From Batrachochytrium dendrobatidis JAM81 (Eukaryota > Chytridiomycota > Chytridiomycetes > Rhizophydiales), in NCBI RefSeq assembly GCF_000203795.2, contig NW_006281104.1:19936-83935 (forward strand): 64,000 nt of DNA, given 5' to 3'. Positions 22,301-34,500 of the stretch are shown piece after piece. The notes under the pieces were generated by a model. The model was given only the letters and a program-made list of their open reading frames with translations, did not search any database and was not told the origin of the DNA. A program made the translations under genes and the position numbers. Position 1 is the first letter of the stretch. The number at the start of each line of letters is the position of its first letter.

Positions 22301-25300
22301 AATGAGATATCCGACTCGATGGGTTTTGAAAAGATTGATGTAATTTAGATATTTGAGATTATTGTTTGATTTTGATCATTCATGCAGCAAAATAAGACTA
22401 ACATGGCTATAATGTGTAGATGGAGCATGGTTACTATGCGGTTTGTGCCAAACTGGCTATTCTTGACAAGCAGTTTAAAATGGCAGAAACTATATATCTT
22501 GAACAGGGTCGTGTGGACGAAGCAATGAACATGTACCAAGAAATACATAAATGGGACTTGTCCATTCGTGTTGCAGAAGCAAAATGTCATCCTGAGCTTG
22601 ATACTCTCAAACGAAATTATTTCCAATGGCTGATTGAATCGAATCAAGAAGAAAAGGCTGGTAAGTGATTTACATTTGCTGAAAATAGTTTTAGATATCA
22701 TGTAAACTCAACCAATGTATTGTTATCAAGGTGCTTTAAAAGAGGAAGAGGGTGATTTCATTTCTGCAATCAATCTGTTTCTCAAGGCAGGACTACCGGC
22801 ACGATCAGCTGCAGTTTTACTAAACAACAATCTAACATCGAATTTTGAGCTGACAGAGCGAATCTCTTCATCTTTATACAAGTCGGGAATTTACGAAAAG
22901 GTGTGGTAACATTGTGCAGTGATACATTTACGGTCAATTTTTTAATGTTGTTTAAATGATTATAGGCGGGAGAATTGTATGAAAAACTTGGCAGCAACGA
23001 ACGAGCTTTGGATGCTTATCGTCGAGGAAAAGCGTTTCGTGCTGCAATTGAACTTTGCAGAGTGGTTTATCCAATGGAGGTTGTTAAACTAGAAGAGGTA
23101 ATTTACACTTGATGGTGAGTTTGAAAAGTATTGTTGCGACTGATTGCATTGTGTCAATGATTAGCAATGGGGCGATCATTTGGTTTCATTAAAGCAAATG
23201 GACGGAGCCATCAATCATTACATTGAAGCAGGGAATAGTTTTAAAGCGATTGAAGCTGCAATCACAGCAAAACAATGGAAAAAGGCTGTTGCGATTGTAG
23301 ACTCACTCCAATCAATTGATGTTGGAAAACCTTATTTTTTGTCTTTGGCAAGACATTTTTCCAGTGTTCAAGAGTATTCGCTTGCTGAAAAGTATTTTGT
23401 ACAGGCTGGATGCTCAAAAGATGCCGTGGACATGTACACCAATGCAAACATGTGGGAGCAAGCACATGCACTTGCCACATCGTACATGTCTCCTGAAGAT
23501 GTTGCTATTCTTTATATTTCTCAAGCCAAGGAAATGGAAGCAAAATGTAAGTTTAAATGGTATTGTTGTTTTTTAAGAATAAATTGAACTTGCGGCAGCC
23601 ATTGCGACTAACATTCAAGATATTGTGTAGTAAAATTCCACGAAGCTGAAAAGCTATATCTTACCGTAGACGAACCTGACTTGGCAATCAACATGTACAA
23701 AAATCACAAACAGTATGATCAAATGATTCGTCTTGTGACTGTTTATCATAAAGATTTACTTTCAGAAACGCATGTATATCTTGGAAAAACACTTGAAACG
23801 GAAGGAGCCTATCGCCAAGCTGAGCACCATTACATTGAAGGAAAGGAATGGAAGGCTGCAATCAATATGTATTGTGCAAACAACGCATATGAAGATGCAT
23901 ACAGGGTAAGGTTGACAGATTATGTATTCAGCCAGGACACACCAAGAATATCATTCTAACTTGATTGCATTATTTTTAAACGCCTCGCGAGTTTAGGTCG
24001 GAAATACTTATGGTGGTGCAAATTCTGCCAAGCAAGTTGCCTATCTATGGGCACGCTCACTTGGCGGTGAATCGGCAGTCAAATTGCTACGAAAGTTTGG
24101 ACTTTTGGATGCAGCCATTGATTTTGCCACAGAAAACGGAGCATTTGATTTTGCATTTGAACTGAGTCGGTTTGTTGATAAACATAAATTGGCTGATGTA
24201 CACTACAAACATGCAATGTATCTAGAGGACGAAGGCCGATTCAAAGATGCCGAGGCCGCTTTTATTCTTGCAGGAAAACCACGCGAAGCCATTCTCATGC
24301 ATATTCACAACGAATGCTGGGAAGACGCTCTTTCGGTAGCAGAAATGTATGTGCCAGAAAGTGTTGCAGAAGTTTTGATTGGGCAAGCAAAAGTAACATT
24401 TGAGCGAGGAGAAAATGCAAAAGCAGAATCTTTGGTGCTTCGAGCGCAACGACCTGAGCTGGCCATCAAGTTTTATAAAGATGCTAATAATTGGCTCGAA
24501 GCTATACGCTTTGCAAAAGCCTATCTGCCAAACAAGCTAGCATTGGTGCATGCAGAGTACGATCAGTATCTCACCGGACAGAGTGAAGGTGGCAAAGATC
24601 ATATTCTCAGTGCTGCAAAAAGCTTTGAGCAGCAAAAGGAGTTTTCCAAGGCAATTGATTTGTATTTTAAGCTGTCAACCTCGCACACCAATGATTTGGA
24701 ATTTCTCGAGGAACGATGGGGATACGCAGTAAATCTAGCGATAAAATTTGTGCCAGATCGTGTGCAAGATGTGGTAGTACAGGCATGTTCCCAGCTTACC
24801 AAAATCAAAAAGTTTGAAACTGCAAGAGATTTATATTTGAGTATCGAGCTTTACAAAGAAGCCATAGACGTCTGCATTACAGGAGAACTCTGGGATAAAG
24901 CCAAGGAAATACTAGCATACGCACCAAAATATACAGACTATTTTGAGGCTGCATATGTTGCTCATCTAAAAACAGTCGGGAATGCAGATAAACTAATTGA
25001 TGTCGATGTCGATGCTGGCTTGGAAATATATGCTCAGCGAGGAGACTGGAAAAAATGTCTTGAAAAAACATTTAATCAAAACAAGGAGGTATTCAACAAG
25101 TACTTACTAGCCTACATTACAAGTTTGCTTAGGGACAATAAAAACGAGACTGCAGCAGCATGCGTTATTAAATACGGGGTGCCGCAAAATGTAGAAAATT
25201 TCCAAGTATACACTCATCTCGCCCGTTCTTTGTTGAAGGAACAAACAACTACCGGCATAGCGATATTGCGAGATTTTCTATTCAAACTGGTAAGTATATG

Positions 25301-26385
25301 CCAATATTTTTGCAATCTAATGTATATATGTGGCAAACTGTATAGCTGGCATTGATTGTTGATACTCTGTCGAAAATACCAAACTAACAACACATGTATA
25401 CAAAATATTGTCAGATATACGGCACATTGTTTAAACCTCAACCTGCAATTTCTGAACAATTTGGCTCGTTGCTTTTGATTAGTCATTTTATGGCGCTTAA
25501 AAACTATTGCTTTAAAAGGCGTGATTTGCACTATTTTGCAGTCAAGCAAGCCATTTCTTTACTTCGATATACATGCGATATCCAAGTTGATCAAGCATTT
25601 CTTGATGCAGGTCAAGCTGCCAAGGTAAAGTTTAAAAGACAAAAACTGTAATTTGAGTAAAAAATAGGCATTGACAAACTCGATTTTTCAGGATGCTGGT
25701 AGAAACAACATGGCATTTGTTTTTTGGAACAGGTTTTTGGATTTAAGCGAGGCCATTGAAGAAGGAAATGTTTCCGCCATGGAAAATACAGATTTTTTCA
25801 ATACAGATGTTCCTTTTGATATCCAACTTCCAACTAAAATGGTGGATGTAAGTTTGCAATTTCCCGATTAAAAGTTGTATTAGTTGCATCAGATTAACTA
25901 TTGAATTCACTTAGGATGCAAAACGAGAGGAAGTTCGAGATTGGGTGCTTCAGGTATCCCTTGATCAGAGTGTTAATCAGGAGTTGGATAAACGCGACTG
26001 TGACAAATGTGGAACCTCGATTTACGAGGCATCACTCGAGTGCTACTCTTGCAAGTTCAAGTCTGATGCTTGCATCATAACTGGCAAGTTAAATCTAGTA
26101 AACTTTTGATAAAATCACCATTATATTAATCACCGACTTTGAATTGCTACAACACATAGGTTATCCTGTTTTGCAAAACAGTGTCAAATGCACGACTTGC
26201 AATAAATTGGCCAACAAAGATGATTGGAATAAGTTTGTAATGATTGAAAGAGTAAGTCGATTTACAGTGTTGTTTGTAATGGCTGCAAATCTGACACTTT
26301 GCTCAACTAAACTATGGCTGTGTTTTCTATATTGTAGATCTGTCCATGGTGTTCCACTAGTCAAGCGCCCGTCTATTATCAATAG
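19331..26385 (+). CDS. IFT172: Intraflagellar transport protein IFT172
   Basis: The gene spans about 7 kb with many short introns. The first coding exon is only 11 nt (19331-19341, ATGCAAATAAG, donor GTGACT) and joins in frame at 19437 to give [13 protein letters not shown], matching the family's conserved N-terminus. WD40 repeats follow ([50 protein letters not shown]). From about 22150 to 25850 there is a long TPR-like solenoid ([56 protein letters not shown]). The C-terminus carries four CxxC pairs (CDKC, CYSC, CTTC, CPWC) and ends APVYYQ. IFT172 is a peripheral IFT-B subunit acting in the flagellar compartment at the tip turnaround. It is divergent with SPEF2. Confidence 0.95.
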
Positions 26386-26487
26386 TCTTGAATCTAAAAG
26401 GACACGCTTAAACTATGTTAGATTCCAACTGTCTATTTTTGAAACACAGTTTGAAAAATATCGACCATCAAACACTAGATTATTCAT
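26386..26487. other. IFT172 3' flank
   Basis: Short AT-rich stretch between the IFT172 stop and the third TIR element. Nothing else is seen. Confidence 0.4.
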
Positions 26488-26690
26488 CAGCCGTATTCAC
26501 AAAAGTGAAACAATGAACAAGGATGTCAAAATAATAAACAGTCAATCTCAAATGATTGGTGCCAGTTTATCGAAGACTGTTTTTTCAACTCTTTAAAGCT
26601 GACTGGTATTTTTTCTGGTGATTGGCATGGAAACAATTGCAATGTTAACGATTGCTTCAAGACACGTGCTATTTTGCGTGACTATAACTG
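26488..26690. mobile_element. MITE-like TIR element, copy 3 (203 bp)
   Basis: It begins CAGCCGTATTCAC and ends with ATTTTGCGTGACTATAACTG, whose reverse complement begins CAGTTATAGTCACGCAAAAT, a diverged inverted copy. Internal words (ATAATAAACAGTCAATCTCA) match copies 1 and 2 (TAGTAAACAGCCAGTCTCAT). It lies between the IFT172 stop (103 bp away) and the first ATG of the histidyl-tRNA synthetase (100 bp away). Confidence 0.6.
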
Positions 26691-26790
26691 TGCATGGATC
26701 TCAGTAGAATAGCATGAGTTTGTCACGTGAAGTCCAGTGACTTTTGAATGCGAGCAAGAAATCCAATCTTGACTTCAAGGCAACAATTGC

Positions 26791-29108
26791 ATGCTAATTG
26801 CGTCTGTTCGATACAGTCAGTGTGTATTTGCCATTCAACAGCGTTGTCGTACTATAAAAAAAGGAGGATTTTATTGCAAATACTCTTTTGATTCTGATTA
26901 TCATTACTGGCTAGACCATCGCAAATCCTACAGAAACACTTTGTATTCGTTATTTTCAACAAGAAAAACTGGTCTAGTCATGAGTGATCTGTCAACCATC
27001 GAAGCTCGCATTGAGTGCATCAAAGATCAAAAGAAATTGATCAAGGGTAATAAGATAGAAGAGACCAAGCTGGCTAATGAGCTCAAAGCACTCAATCTTG
27101 AAAGGGCTGCAATCAAAGCTGCCAGCAGCAATGCTGAGCAGTGTGATTCTCAAGATGTAAAAAAATATACGCTCAAAGTTCCCAAGGTATTGATGCCATG
27201 TGTGGTTTGAGCCGAAACGCCGTTGTATGTGTTGATGTGTTGGGATCCGGAATAGTGACATTTGTTATGGCAATCTTGCAATGTCCATCTTTTGAACGCT
27301 TAAACTGATTTTTTGATCGAGATAGGGCACAAAGGACTATTCTGACAAAGAAATGGCAATTCGTGAACGTATGTTTGAAAAGATCACTGCCATATTTCGT
27401 CGCCATGGCGCCGTCACAATTGATACACCAGTTTTTGAGCTACGTGAGATTCTTTCTGGAAAATATGGCGAGGATAGTAAGCTCATTTATGACCTGCAAG
27501 ACCAAGGAGGTGAGATTTGCTCATTGCGATATGACCTCACTGTTCCATTTGCACGGTTTTTGGCAATGAATCGTGAACATCAGAACTTCAAGCGATACCA
27601 CATTGCCAAAGTGTATCGACGAGATCAGCCTTCGGTCAACAAAGGACGCATGCGTGAATTTTACCAGTGTGTAAGTGATTTAGATTGATTTGATCTATAA
27701 TGTTACTTGGCGGCTGTCGAATACACAATAGTGTGCTATTGACTAATGGTTGAAACGCATAGGACTTTGATATTGCTGGAGTTTATGATCCGATGATTCC
27801 TGATGCAGAAGCAATTCGTGTAATGGTTGAGATTCTGGAATCGTTGTCAATTGGAAACTTTAGTGTCAAGGTTTGAGTTTACTTTTTCGATTCATCTTTG
27901 ATGTTCAGATACTAGCTGGGCTGTATTGTTTTCAAGTCTAGCAGTTGTTGACATGGTTTTTTATTTCAGATGAGCCATCGAAAAATACTGGATGGCATGT
28001 TTGCTGTGTGTGGTGTTCCAGCAGACAAGACCCGTGCAATTTCGTCGGCAGTGGACAAACTTGACAAGGTACGGTTTAATCTAAAAGACTGATATTGACG
28101 TTTAGACTCACTTGCCGTCTCGTGTATTCAGATGTCCTGGAATGATGTTCGTAAAGAGATGACGACAGAAAAAGGACTTGATGGAGCAGTAGCAGATCGC
28201 ATTGGAGAATATGTCAAGCTTAAAGGTGTCGAGTTTTAATTTAGATTCACCCATTGCTGTCTTGTATAATGATGACTGACTCGCGTGTGTTGTGTGGTTT
28301 AATGTAAACAGGAGGAAAGGAGTTGTGCGCTATTCTTGAAAGCGATTCTCAACTATCTCAAAACAAATCTGCAATGGAAGGAGTCCACGACATGGCGCTT
28401 TTGTTTTCGTACCTAGAACTGTTTGGTGTTGCCGATAAAGTTGTGTTTGATCTTTCACTTGCTCGTGGTCTTGACTACTACACTGGTATCATTTATGAAG
28501 CTGTTTTACTTGGCAGTGATGGTAATTTTCTGCAATTTACTATTATTTCTGTTCTGGTTGTGTGTTTTGGCTTCAACTATACATATTCATCATTGCCATA
28601 ACTTTTGATTACAGATCCCAAAATAGAGACATCTGGAGTTGGATCGATTGCAGCAGGTGGTCGATATGACGACCTAGTTGGCATGTTTTCTGGTGGAAAG
28701 AAAATCCCATGTGTTGGTGTTAGCATTGGTGTTGAACGAGTGTTTGCGATACTTTTGCAAAAGGAGGCTCTATCCAAAGTCAAATCTACACACACCCAAG
28801 TATATGTGATTGGTATTGGTGGTCTTTTACATGAACGGATGGCTATTGTGCGTGAGCTATGGGACCAAGGAATCAAGGCCGAGTTTATGTTTAAAGTGAA
28901 TCCCAAACTTCCAGCGCAATGGACAGCTTGCGAGCGCGAACAGATCCCACTAGCGATCATCATTGGAAGCGAAGAAATATCTCAAAAAATTGTAAAAATC
29001 AAAGATATGCGAGTCAAGGAAGTTTCAGTTACTGAAGCCAAGAAAGAAGTGATAGTTTCTCGAAGCGACATGATTCAAGTTCTCAAAGAGAAACTCGAAT
29101 CATTTTGA
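26791..29108 (+). CDS. HTS1: Histidyl-tRNA synthetase, probably dual-targeted
   Basis: Class II aminoacyl-tRNA synthetase of the eukaryotic HisRS type. After a coiled WHEP-like N-terminal helix ([20 protein letters not shown]) come [17 protein letters not shown], motif 1/2 segments ([37 protein letters not shown]), the histidine motifs ([33 protein letters not shown]) and a C-terminal anticodon-binding domain ([18 protein letters not shown]). There are about seven short introns. Two in-frame starts exist. ATG 26791 precedes a 63-residue Arg/Lys/Ser/Tyr-rich leader with few acids, which looks like a mitochondrial presequence. ATG 26980 starts [10 protein letters not shown], the expected cytosolic N-terminus. 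One yeast HTS1 gene makes both forms in this way. Here it is inferred. Confidence 0.93.
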
Positions 29109-29272
29109 AATGAATTGATAAAATCAACCAGTAAAATGTGTAACAAATTTATAAATTATTCAAGAATACTTGACTGCATCTGAACAATTGCTTGAATTCA
29201 TTGTTGGTCAGACACGTAGAGCAAGACGAACAGTTTTGAGCTTTTATTCATCTTGACCAAGTGCAGTTTATA

Positions 29273-31183
29273 ATGACTCGTTCTTCTTACATACATGTCG
29301 ATACATTAGTAATAGCTGATGGCTTGAGTGCAGGTTTGTTGAGCTCATTGACACTCTTTGACATGAATGCAGTCTGACCAACTCTTTACCATTCTTAGCA
29401 TCCCTCAAGAAATGGGGTACTTATTGGACTACTCTTCACAAACGGTCAAGCATCACATTAGTAACAACTTCCACTTTGAATTCTTTGGAAAATGCGTCGG
29501 TTTCAGCAACTGATACAACTCAATCACCAGAGGTAATGGCTTGATCGTCTGTCTGTTGAGCTATACTGTGCTGACTCTTTATAGACTGTTTTTATACAAA
29601 ACTGGCTGGTTCTTCCGGATCTTAAAGCAGCGTTTAAACATGCCATTGCTCAGATTGCTTTGGTGTCCAAAACCAAACCAATCCAAGATTCACTTTTGCT
29701 CAACAGAAAAGAATCCTTTACAAAAGTGTCTTTAAATGATAATCTAAAATCTGGTGTGTGTGATGACACTCTACATCTTTATTTTATTAGTTCTGTCGAG
29801 CAGCCATTGGTTGAGCAAGGATTCGAGTACAGATGCAGTAATGGCGATATTGTAGATCTGCGTTTAATGTTAGTCCAAAGCTTTTCTGAATTGCGAGGAT
29901 CCATGTCGTTTTTGGCATTGAAACAAACAGTCAAAATGACCTTGTTTATACCAGGAAATTCTCGGAATATGTACTTTTCAATGCAGATACCGCATATTGA
30001 TGCATGTTGCAAACGATACAAGTTGTCAAAAAAGAATGGCGAACAACTTTTGACTGCCCAGATTTTGGACACTTTGAATGCTGTTTTTATTTCGATAAAA
30101 GATGGGGTAAATCAGTTTATTTTCTGGATTGTGTTGCTGTTTAAAGTGTCTGAACCTGCATTGTTTCAATATAACTTTTAGGTAAAACTATCGTATTTAT
30201 GTCACGGAAAATCCCATTTGTTCAAGGATAAAATCAAGCTGCATGGCCCAACTTGCGAATTTGAGCTTTTGAAAAACGTAGATGTACAAGCACCAATGCT
30301 TAACATTCACGATGGACCAATGCTCTCACTACAGACTTGGAATGTTCCAATAGAATCGGGCAAAAAATTGCGAGATTACGGAAAATCGCTTTTGATTCGA
30401 GTAGTGCAGGCCAAAATAAACCCGGTTACCGATGATGTTCAAAATATGCATCAATCTACCCTGACAGCTACACACTGCATGCATTTTTTAGACGATGGTG
30501 AATGGGGTCTACAACGTGTGTCTGAAACCGCAAAGAATGATTATCAAAAGGCACTACTAAAACGCAAAGCTAATCCTGTTCAAGAATGCACAACTGATTT
30601 GCCTGCTGAAGTCAATGATCAAAAAACAACACCTGATTCATCTAGATCCAAGCGTGCAAAGTTGGACTCTTTTACAAAACCATTGCGAGATAATTCTGGT
30701 AGACAATCGCCCACGTTGGACAAAAACCGTAATGCAGCTAGCAAATCAACTCAAATGAATCATGCACGAGGTGGTGCAGTACATGCTTTAAACCTTGCAG
30801 AAACTATTGCATGGGAGGAAGCTGACCGACTAAAGAAACTAACACATCGAGAAGAACAAGATCTTTTGGACACAACAGACAGAGCGGATGGTGGTGTTGA
30901 TACAAGTCAAAATCAGAGTAGGAATTCTGTTGCAGGACCATCTGATGGAATATATTTGGGATCAACTGGCCGACGAATGCAAATGAGTTATTTAGTTTCA
31001 ACTCCAATGGAATCTTGGACTACCAATGAAGACGCTATACATGGTAATATAATGACTGGTGAAACATGTACCTTTGGTCAACTATGGTTTGATTGTATAC
31101 GCGCTGGTTCACAATCTGCAATGAACGAGGATAAGGCTATACAAGAGACTGTTTCTCGACGAGACTTTGATGGATATATCTAA
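29273..31183 (+). CDS. Uncharacterised conserved-looking protein, 4 exons
   Basis: I assemble four exons that keep frame: 29273-29333, 29399-29532, 29585-30106 and 30182-31183, giving about 572 residues. The N-terminus MTRSSYIHVDTLVIADGLSA continues into KKWGTYWTTLHKRSSITLVT and a folded-looking region with alternating strands and helices to about residue 350 (DLRLMLVQSFSELRGSMSFL; VKMTLFIPGNSRNMYFSMQI; KLHGPTCEFELLKNVDVQAP). The last about 220 residues are polar and basic, with SRSKRAKLD, a likely nuclear localisation signal, and no clear fold. The N-terminal pattern could be a von Willebrand A-like fold, but I cannot name a family. It follows the HisRS gene by 164 bp in the same direction. 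Confidence 0.65.
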
Positions 31184-31525
31184 ACCATTTACAAAAGTTC
31201 GTGTAAAATAAAAGACTAATGTTTTCTAAAAGAGCAACCAAGAATATACAATGTGGTTTATATAATCAAAATAAAAAAGTACAATTGAATAAAGTAATTT
31301 TGAGTTGATATTTAGTCAATCAACTATGCGATATACGCAAACCATAAACAGCGAGACCGCATTTCAAGTCAAATTGTTTGAATACTACACGCAGTCAAGT
31401 TCATTGCAATAAGCAATCAATATAAACAACATATAAAATGCATTACTAAAGCAGTCGATCAGATAACATAACGAAGGATTGAACTCGCGAGTTTCCCTTT
31501 ATTTCTGCAAGGATTCCATCTGAAC
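31184..31525. other. Intergenic, promoter region of RICTOR
   Basis: About 340 bp of AT-rich DNA. A stretch at about 31199-31220 (TTCGTGTAAAATAAAAGAC) weakly resembles the left end of the TIR elements but has no partner end, so it is not called. A T-loop-like sequence near 31485 was examined and rejected as a tRNA. Confidence 0.4.
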
Positions 31526-34500
31526 ATGGACGACTTGCATTCACAAATTCTAGGCAAGTGTTGCTATTGGAAACTGGCTCATAAAAACACTAGCTGTAAT
31601 ATACACTCGACTCAAAACTCCAGATAAACCCAAACCGTCTTATCTAACCTGTCCAACGAAGCTTTTTCGCTTGTAATGGATTGGCAGTCATGCATTGACT
31701 TGGATACTGCTTTCAAGATGCGATATCTTGACCAGCATGACTTTAGAGTGACAATTTAATCCAATTTGTTACTAACAGAACACACTGCTTATTGATACAA
31801 TCTAGCTGCAACCTCCTTGCTTTTAGAAACTGTGAGCAACTTGAACGAGTCAGCTCAAACTCGACTGGATGCACTGACTAAAACTCTAACTATTCTGGAC
31901 CTTGTAAAGAAAACAAATTCTGGTTCTGGTCCAGCAATGTCTGTTTTGTTTGTTAATAGTATTATAAAGAGGCAAGTTGACATTCTTATTGGTCGCAATC
32001 AGATCTATCGTGATTGGTTGTGCATGTATTGGTGATTTCCAAAATTAAATACGGCTCTTGTCATCCTAATCGAGTGGTGTTGCTTCTCAAGTGTTGATCC
32101 ATTGTTGTCATTCAATCTATTCGAATATTCTCAACTGATATTTTGAAATAATTCAATTAGCATTCGAGGCTGTCTTGGCGATTCTGCAAAGGAAATTCGT
32201 ATAGTAGCCTACAAAATACTACGAACTTTGATTTCGGCATCTACCATTACTTTGTTTTTTGTTAATCATCATATCGACATTTTCATCATTAGGTACAGTG
32301 GTGTTTTATAATTTGTGATGACGAATGAATTCAACTCTTGTGTCTAGAGTAGCACCATGTAACGAGATAATCAATACTTGTATGTTTTTTTTATCAAGGA
32401 CGCTTATTCGAGATACGCGATATGACTCGGAGAGAGAACAAGCGATACGTTTTATTCGTGCCTATTTAGATGAGCCTGAAGGCGCAAATATTATCCCCAT
32501 GAGTATTATACGTGCTATAGTAGCGATTGCAGAGCAGATCGATGACAAATTTCGAAGTGTTTGTCTTGAAACCATTTGCGAATTAGGTAGAAAGTACACT
32601 TGCTATTTATACAATATATGTTGCATTTCATTTTAGTATATTCTTTTTAATTGCTATTTTACAATATGTAGCCATCTGCAATCCGGAACTTACCTGTCTG
32701 TCTGGTGGTACCAAGGTTATGCTTGCCGCACTTTTAGACGGACCCACCGAGCTGATAGATCCAATTGTTGCATCGTTTTTGTATTTACTGGATACTTGCA
32801 ATTCTAGAGCGTATATACGAACACACGTAGAGCTTGAGGTTTGATTGCTGCTTTTGGCTCTTTAAATGGATTCATTTGTTATATGGGTTTTAACGCATAA
32901 ACTTGAAATTTAATAGACAATCATCTCACAGTTTTCGGATGCCTATACATGCAAGACAGGATATAGTATTGATAGGCTGACCTGTTGTGCAGCAGTACTC
33001 CGAAAATTCTTTTCGTCATGGACAGGTATTGTGATAATTGTCTTTTTAAATTAACAGTTATAAGAATCAGAGCAGTTGACTAAATGGGGAATGAATTTAG
33101 GACTGGTTTATTTTTGCATCGATAATTTGAGACCTGTGCGATCAATTGTAGAGGCTCTAGGATTGCCCAATGATGACACTCGCGTACGTTTTTTAGAGTA
33201 TTCATTATCTTGCAATATCATTGTGCAAAAACTAAATCACTCTTTTGACATGATTTAGAAAGCGTTGCTAGGCTTATTTTTTGACTTGTTTCAGGTTTCG
33301 CGAAGTAATACATTAAATGGTAATTGAATGACAATGTATACTGTGTTGGCTTGATAATCTGGTGCTGATTTTGATGTTTTATAATCAAGCAACCCACACT
33401 ACGACTACTCGTCCAGCCATAGAGACAATTCATTTGGTTTCTCACTTTGAAGCTGTACTTTTGATGGTGCTTGTTCGTGCTGGACTTATTGAGGTAAGTA
33501 AGATGTCGATACAATTTACCATTAGATAGGATTTACAATGTATACCTTGTATCAATCAATTGAATAGGCTTTGATAGAACTTTCACAAGATCCTAGTAAA
33601 TCTATCTCGCAATCTGCAATAACCCTGCTGACCAGTATTTTGGAAATATGTGTTAAAAAATTACCGGAAGAGCTTTCTACAAAAATCCAGGTAAGTTTAC
33701 TGCCAATTCGATAATCTTTGAATAAACAGTAAAGTGTATTCGTTTTTTATATAGTCCATTTGAAAACAAGCTCAACACACTATTTTAGTCGTTACCATCC
33801 CTTTTTAGGTTGGCTTGCAATTTTAACGACGAAGCAAGGCGCCATCTTGCTTCAAGCAGACTTGCACAGATTTTAGGCATATCCAAGGCTCGCATTGATA
33901 CAAAACCATATACCAAGACCGAATTATGGTTAGTATATATTATTCGCTGCATTGAGTTTTTAGTTGGCTTGTACCAATCTAACAATGCTGTGTATGAAGC
34001 TATCATTCTGAAAATCGGAAATTTGATTCAATCAAGGCTCACGTTGGTTTGCAAATTGACGAAATTCAACTCAGGATTATGCTAAATGATAGCGAGGTTA
34101 GTATTGTTATGTTGTTGCATTTACAATGTTTGTTATACACTAATGTCTTGAATATTATGTATATCAGGTTATTGGTGTCAAGGATAGCAGTAAATGGAAT
34201 TGGGATATTATTGAAGAAATAGTATCTGGTCCACTTTTGAATTCAAAACGGTTTGATGATCTTATTCGAAATACAAAGTTTGTGGGGCGATTGTTGTCGT
34301 TTTATCGTCCATCGACACGACAATTTTGCGACCTTCCCAAAAATGTGAGTTTAGTATTGATTGTAAATAATTGACGGTTATGTTTTATACTTATTGCTTT
34401 GACCATTTTTCTTGCTAATAAACATCAGGCACAGTCTACCAAAATCCTCTCTATTGGAATCGATTTTATTCGAAATCTGACGACTACATCTGATGGGGCA

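Noticed and set aside
26386..26596. Extension of IFT172 into the open frame reaching 26596
   Set aside because: The spliced reading frame ends at TAG 26383-26385 after APVYYQ. The rest is another frame and lies in the TIR element.
31190..31230. Possible fourth TIR element after the unrecognised gene
   Set aside because: Only a short stretch (GTGTAAAATAAA) resembles the left end, and no matching right end is present within 400 bp.
31470..31525. T-loop-like sequence (GAGTTCAATCC on the minus strand) suggesting a tRNA
   Set aside because: The T stem does not pair cleanly, and no D arm, anticodon arm or acceptor stem can be built around it.
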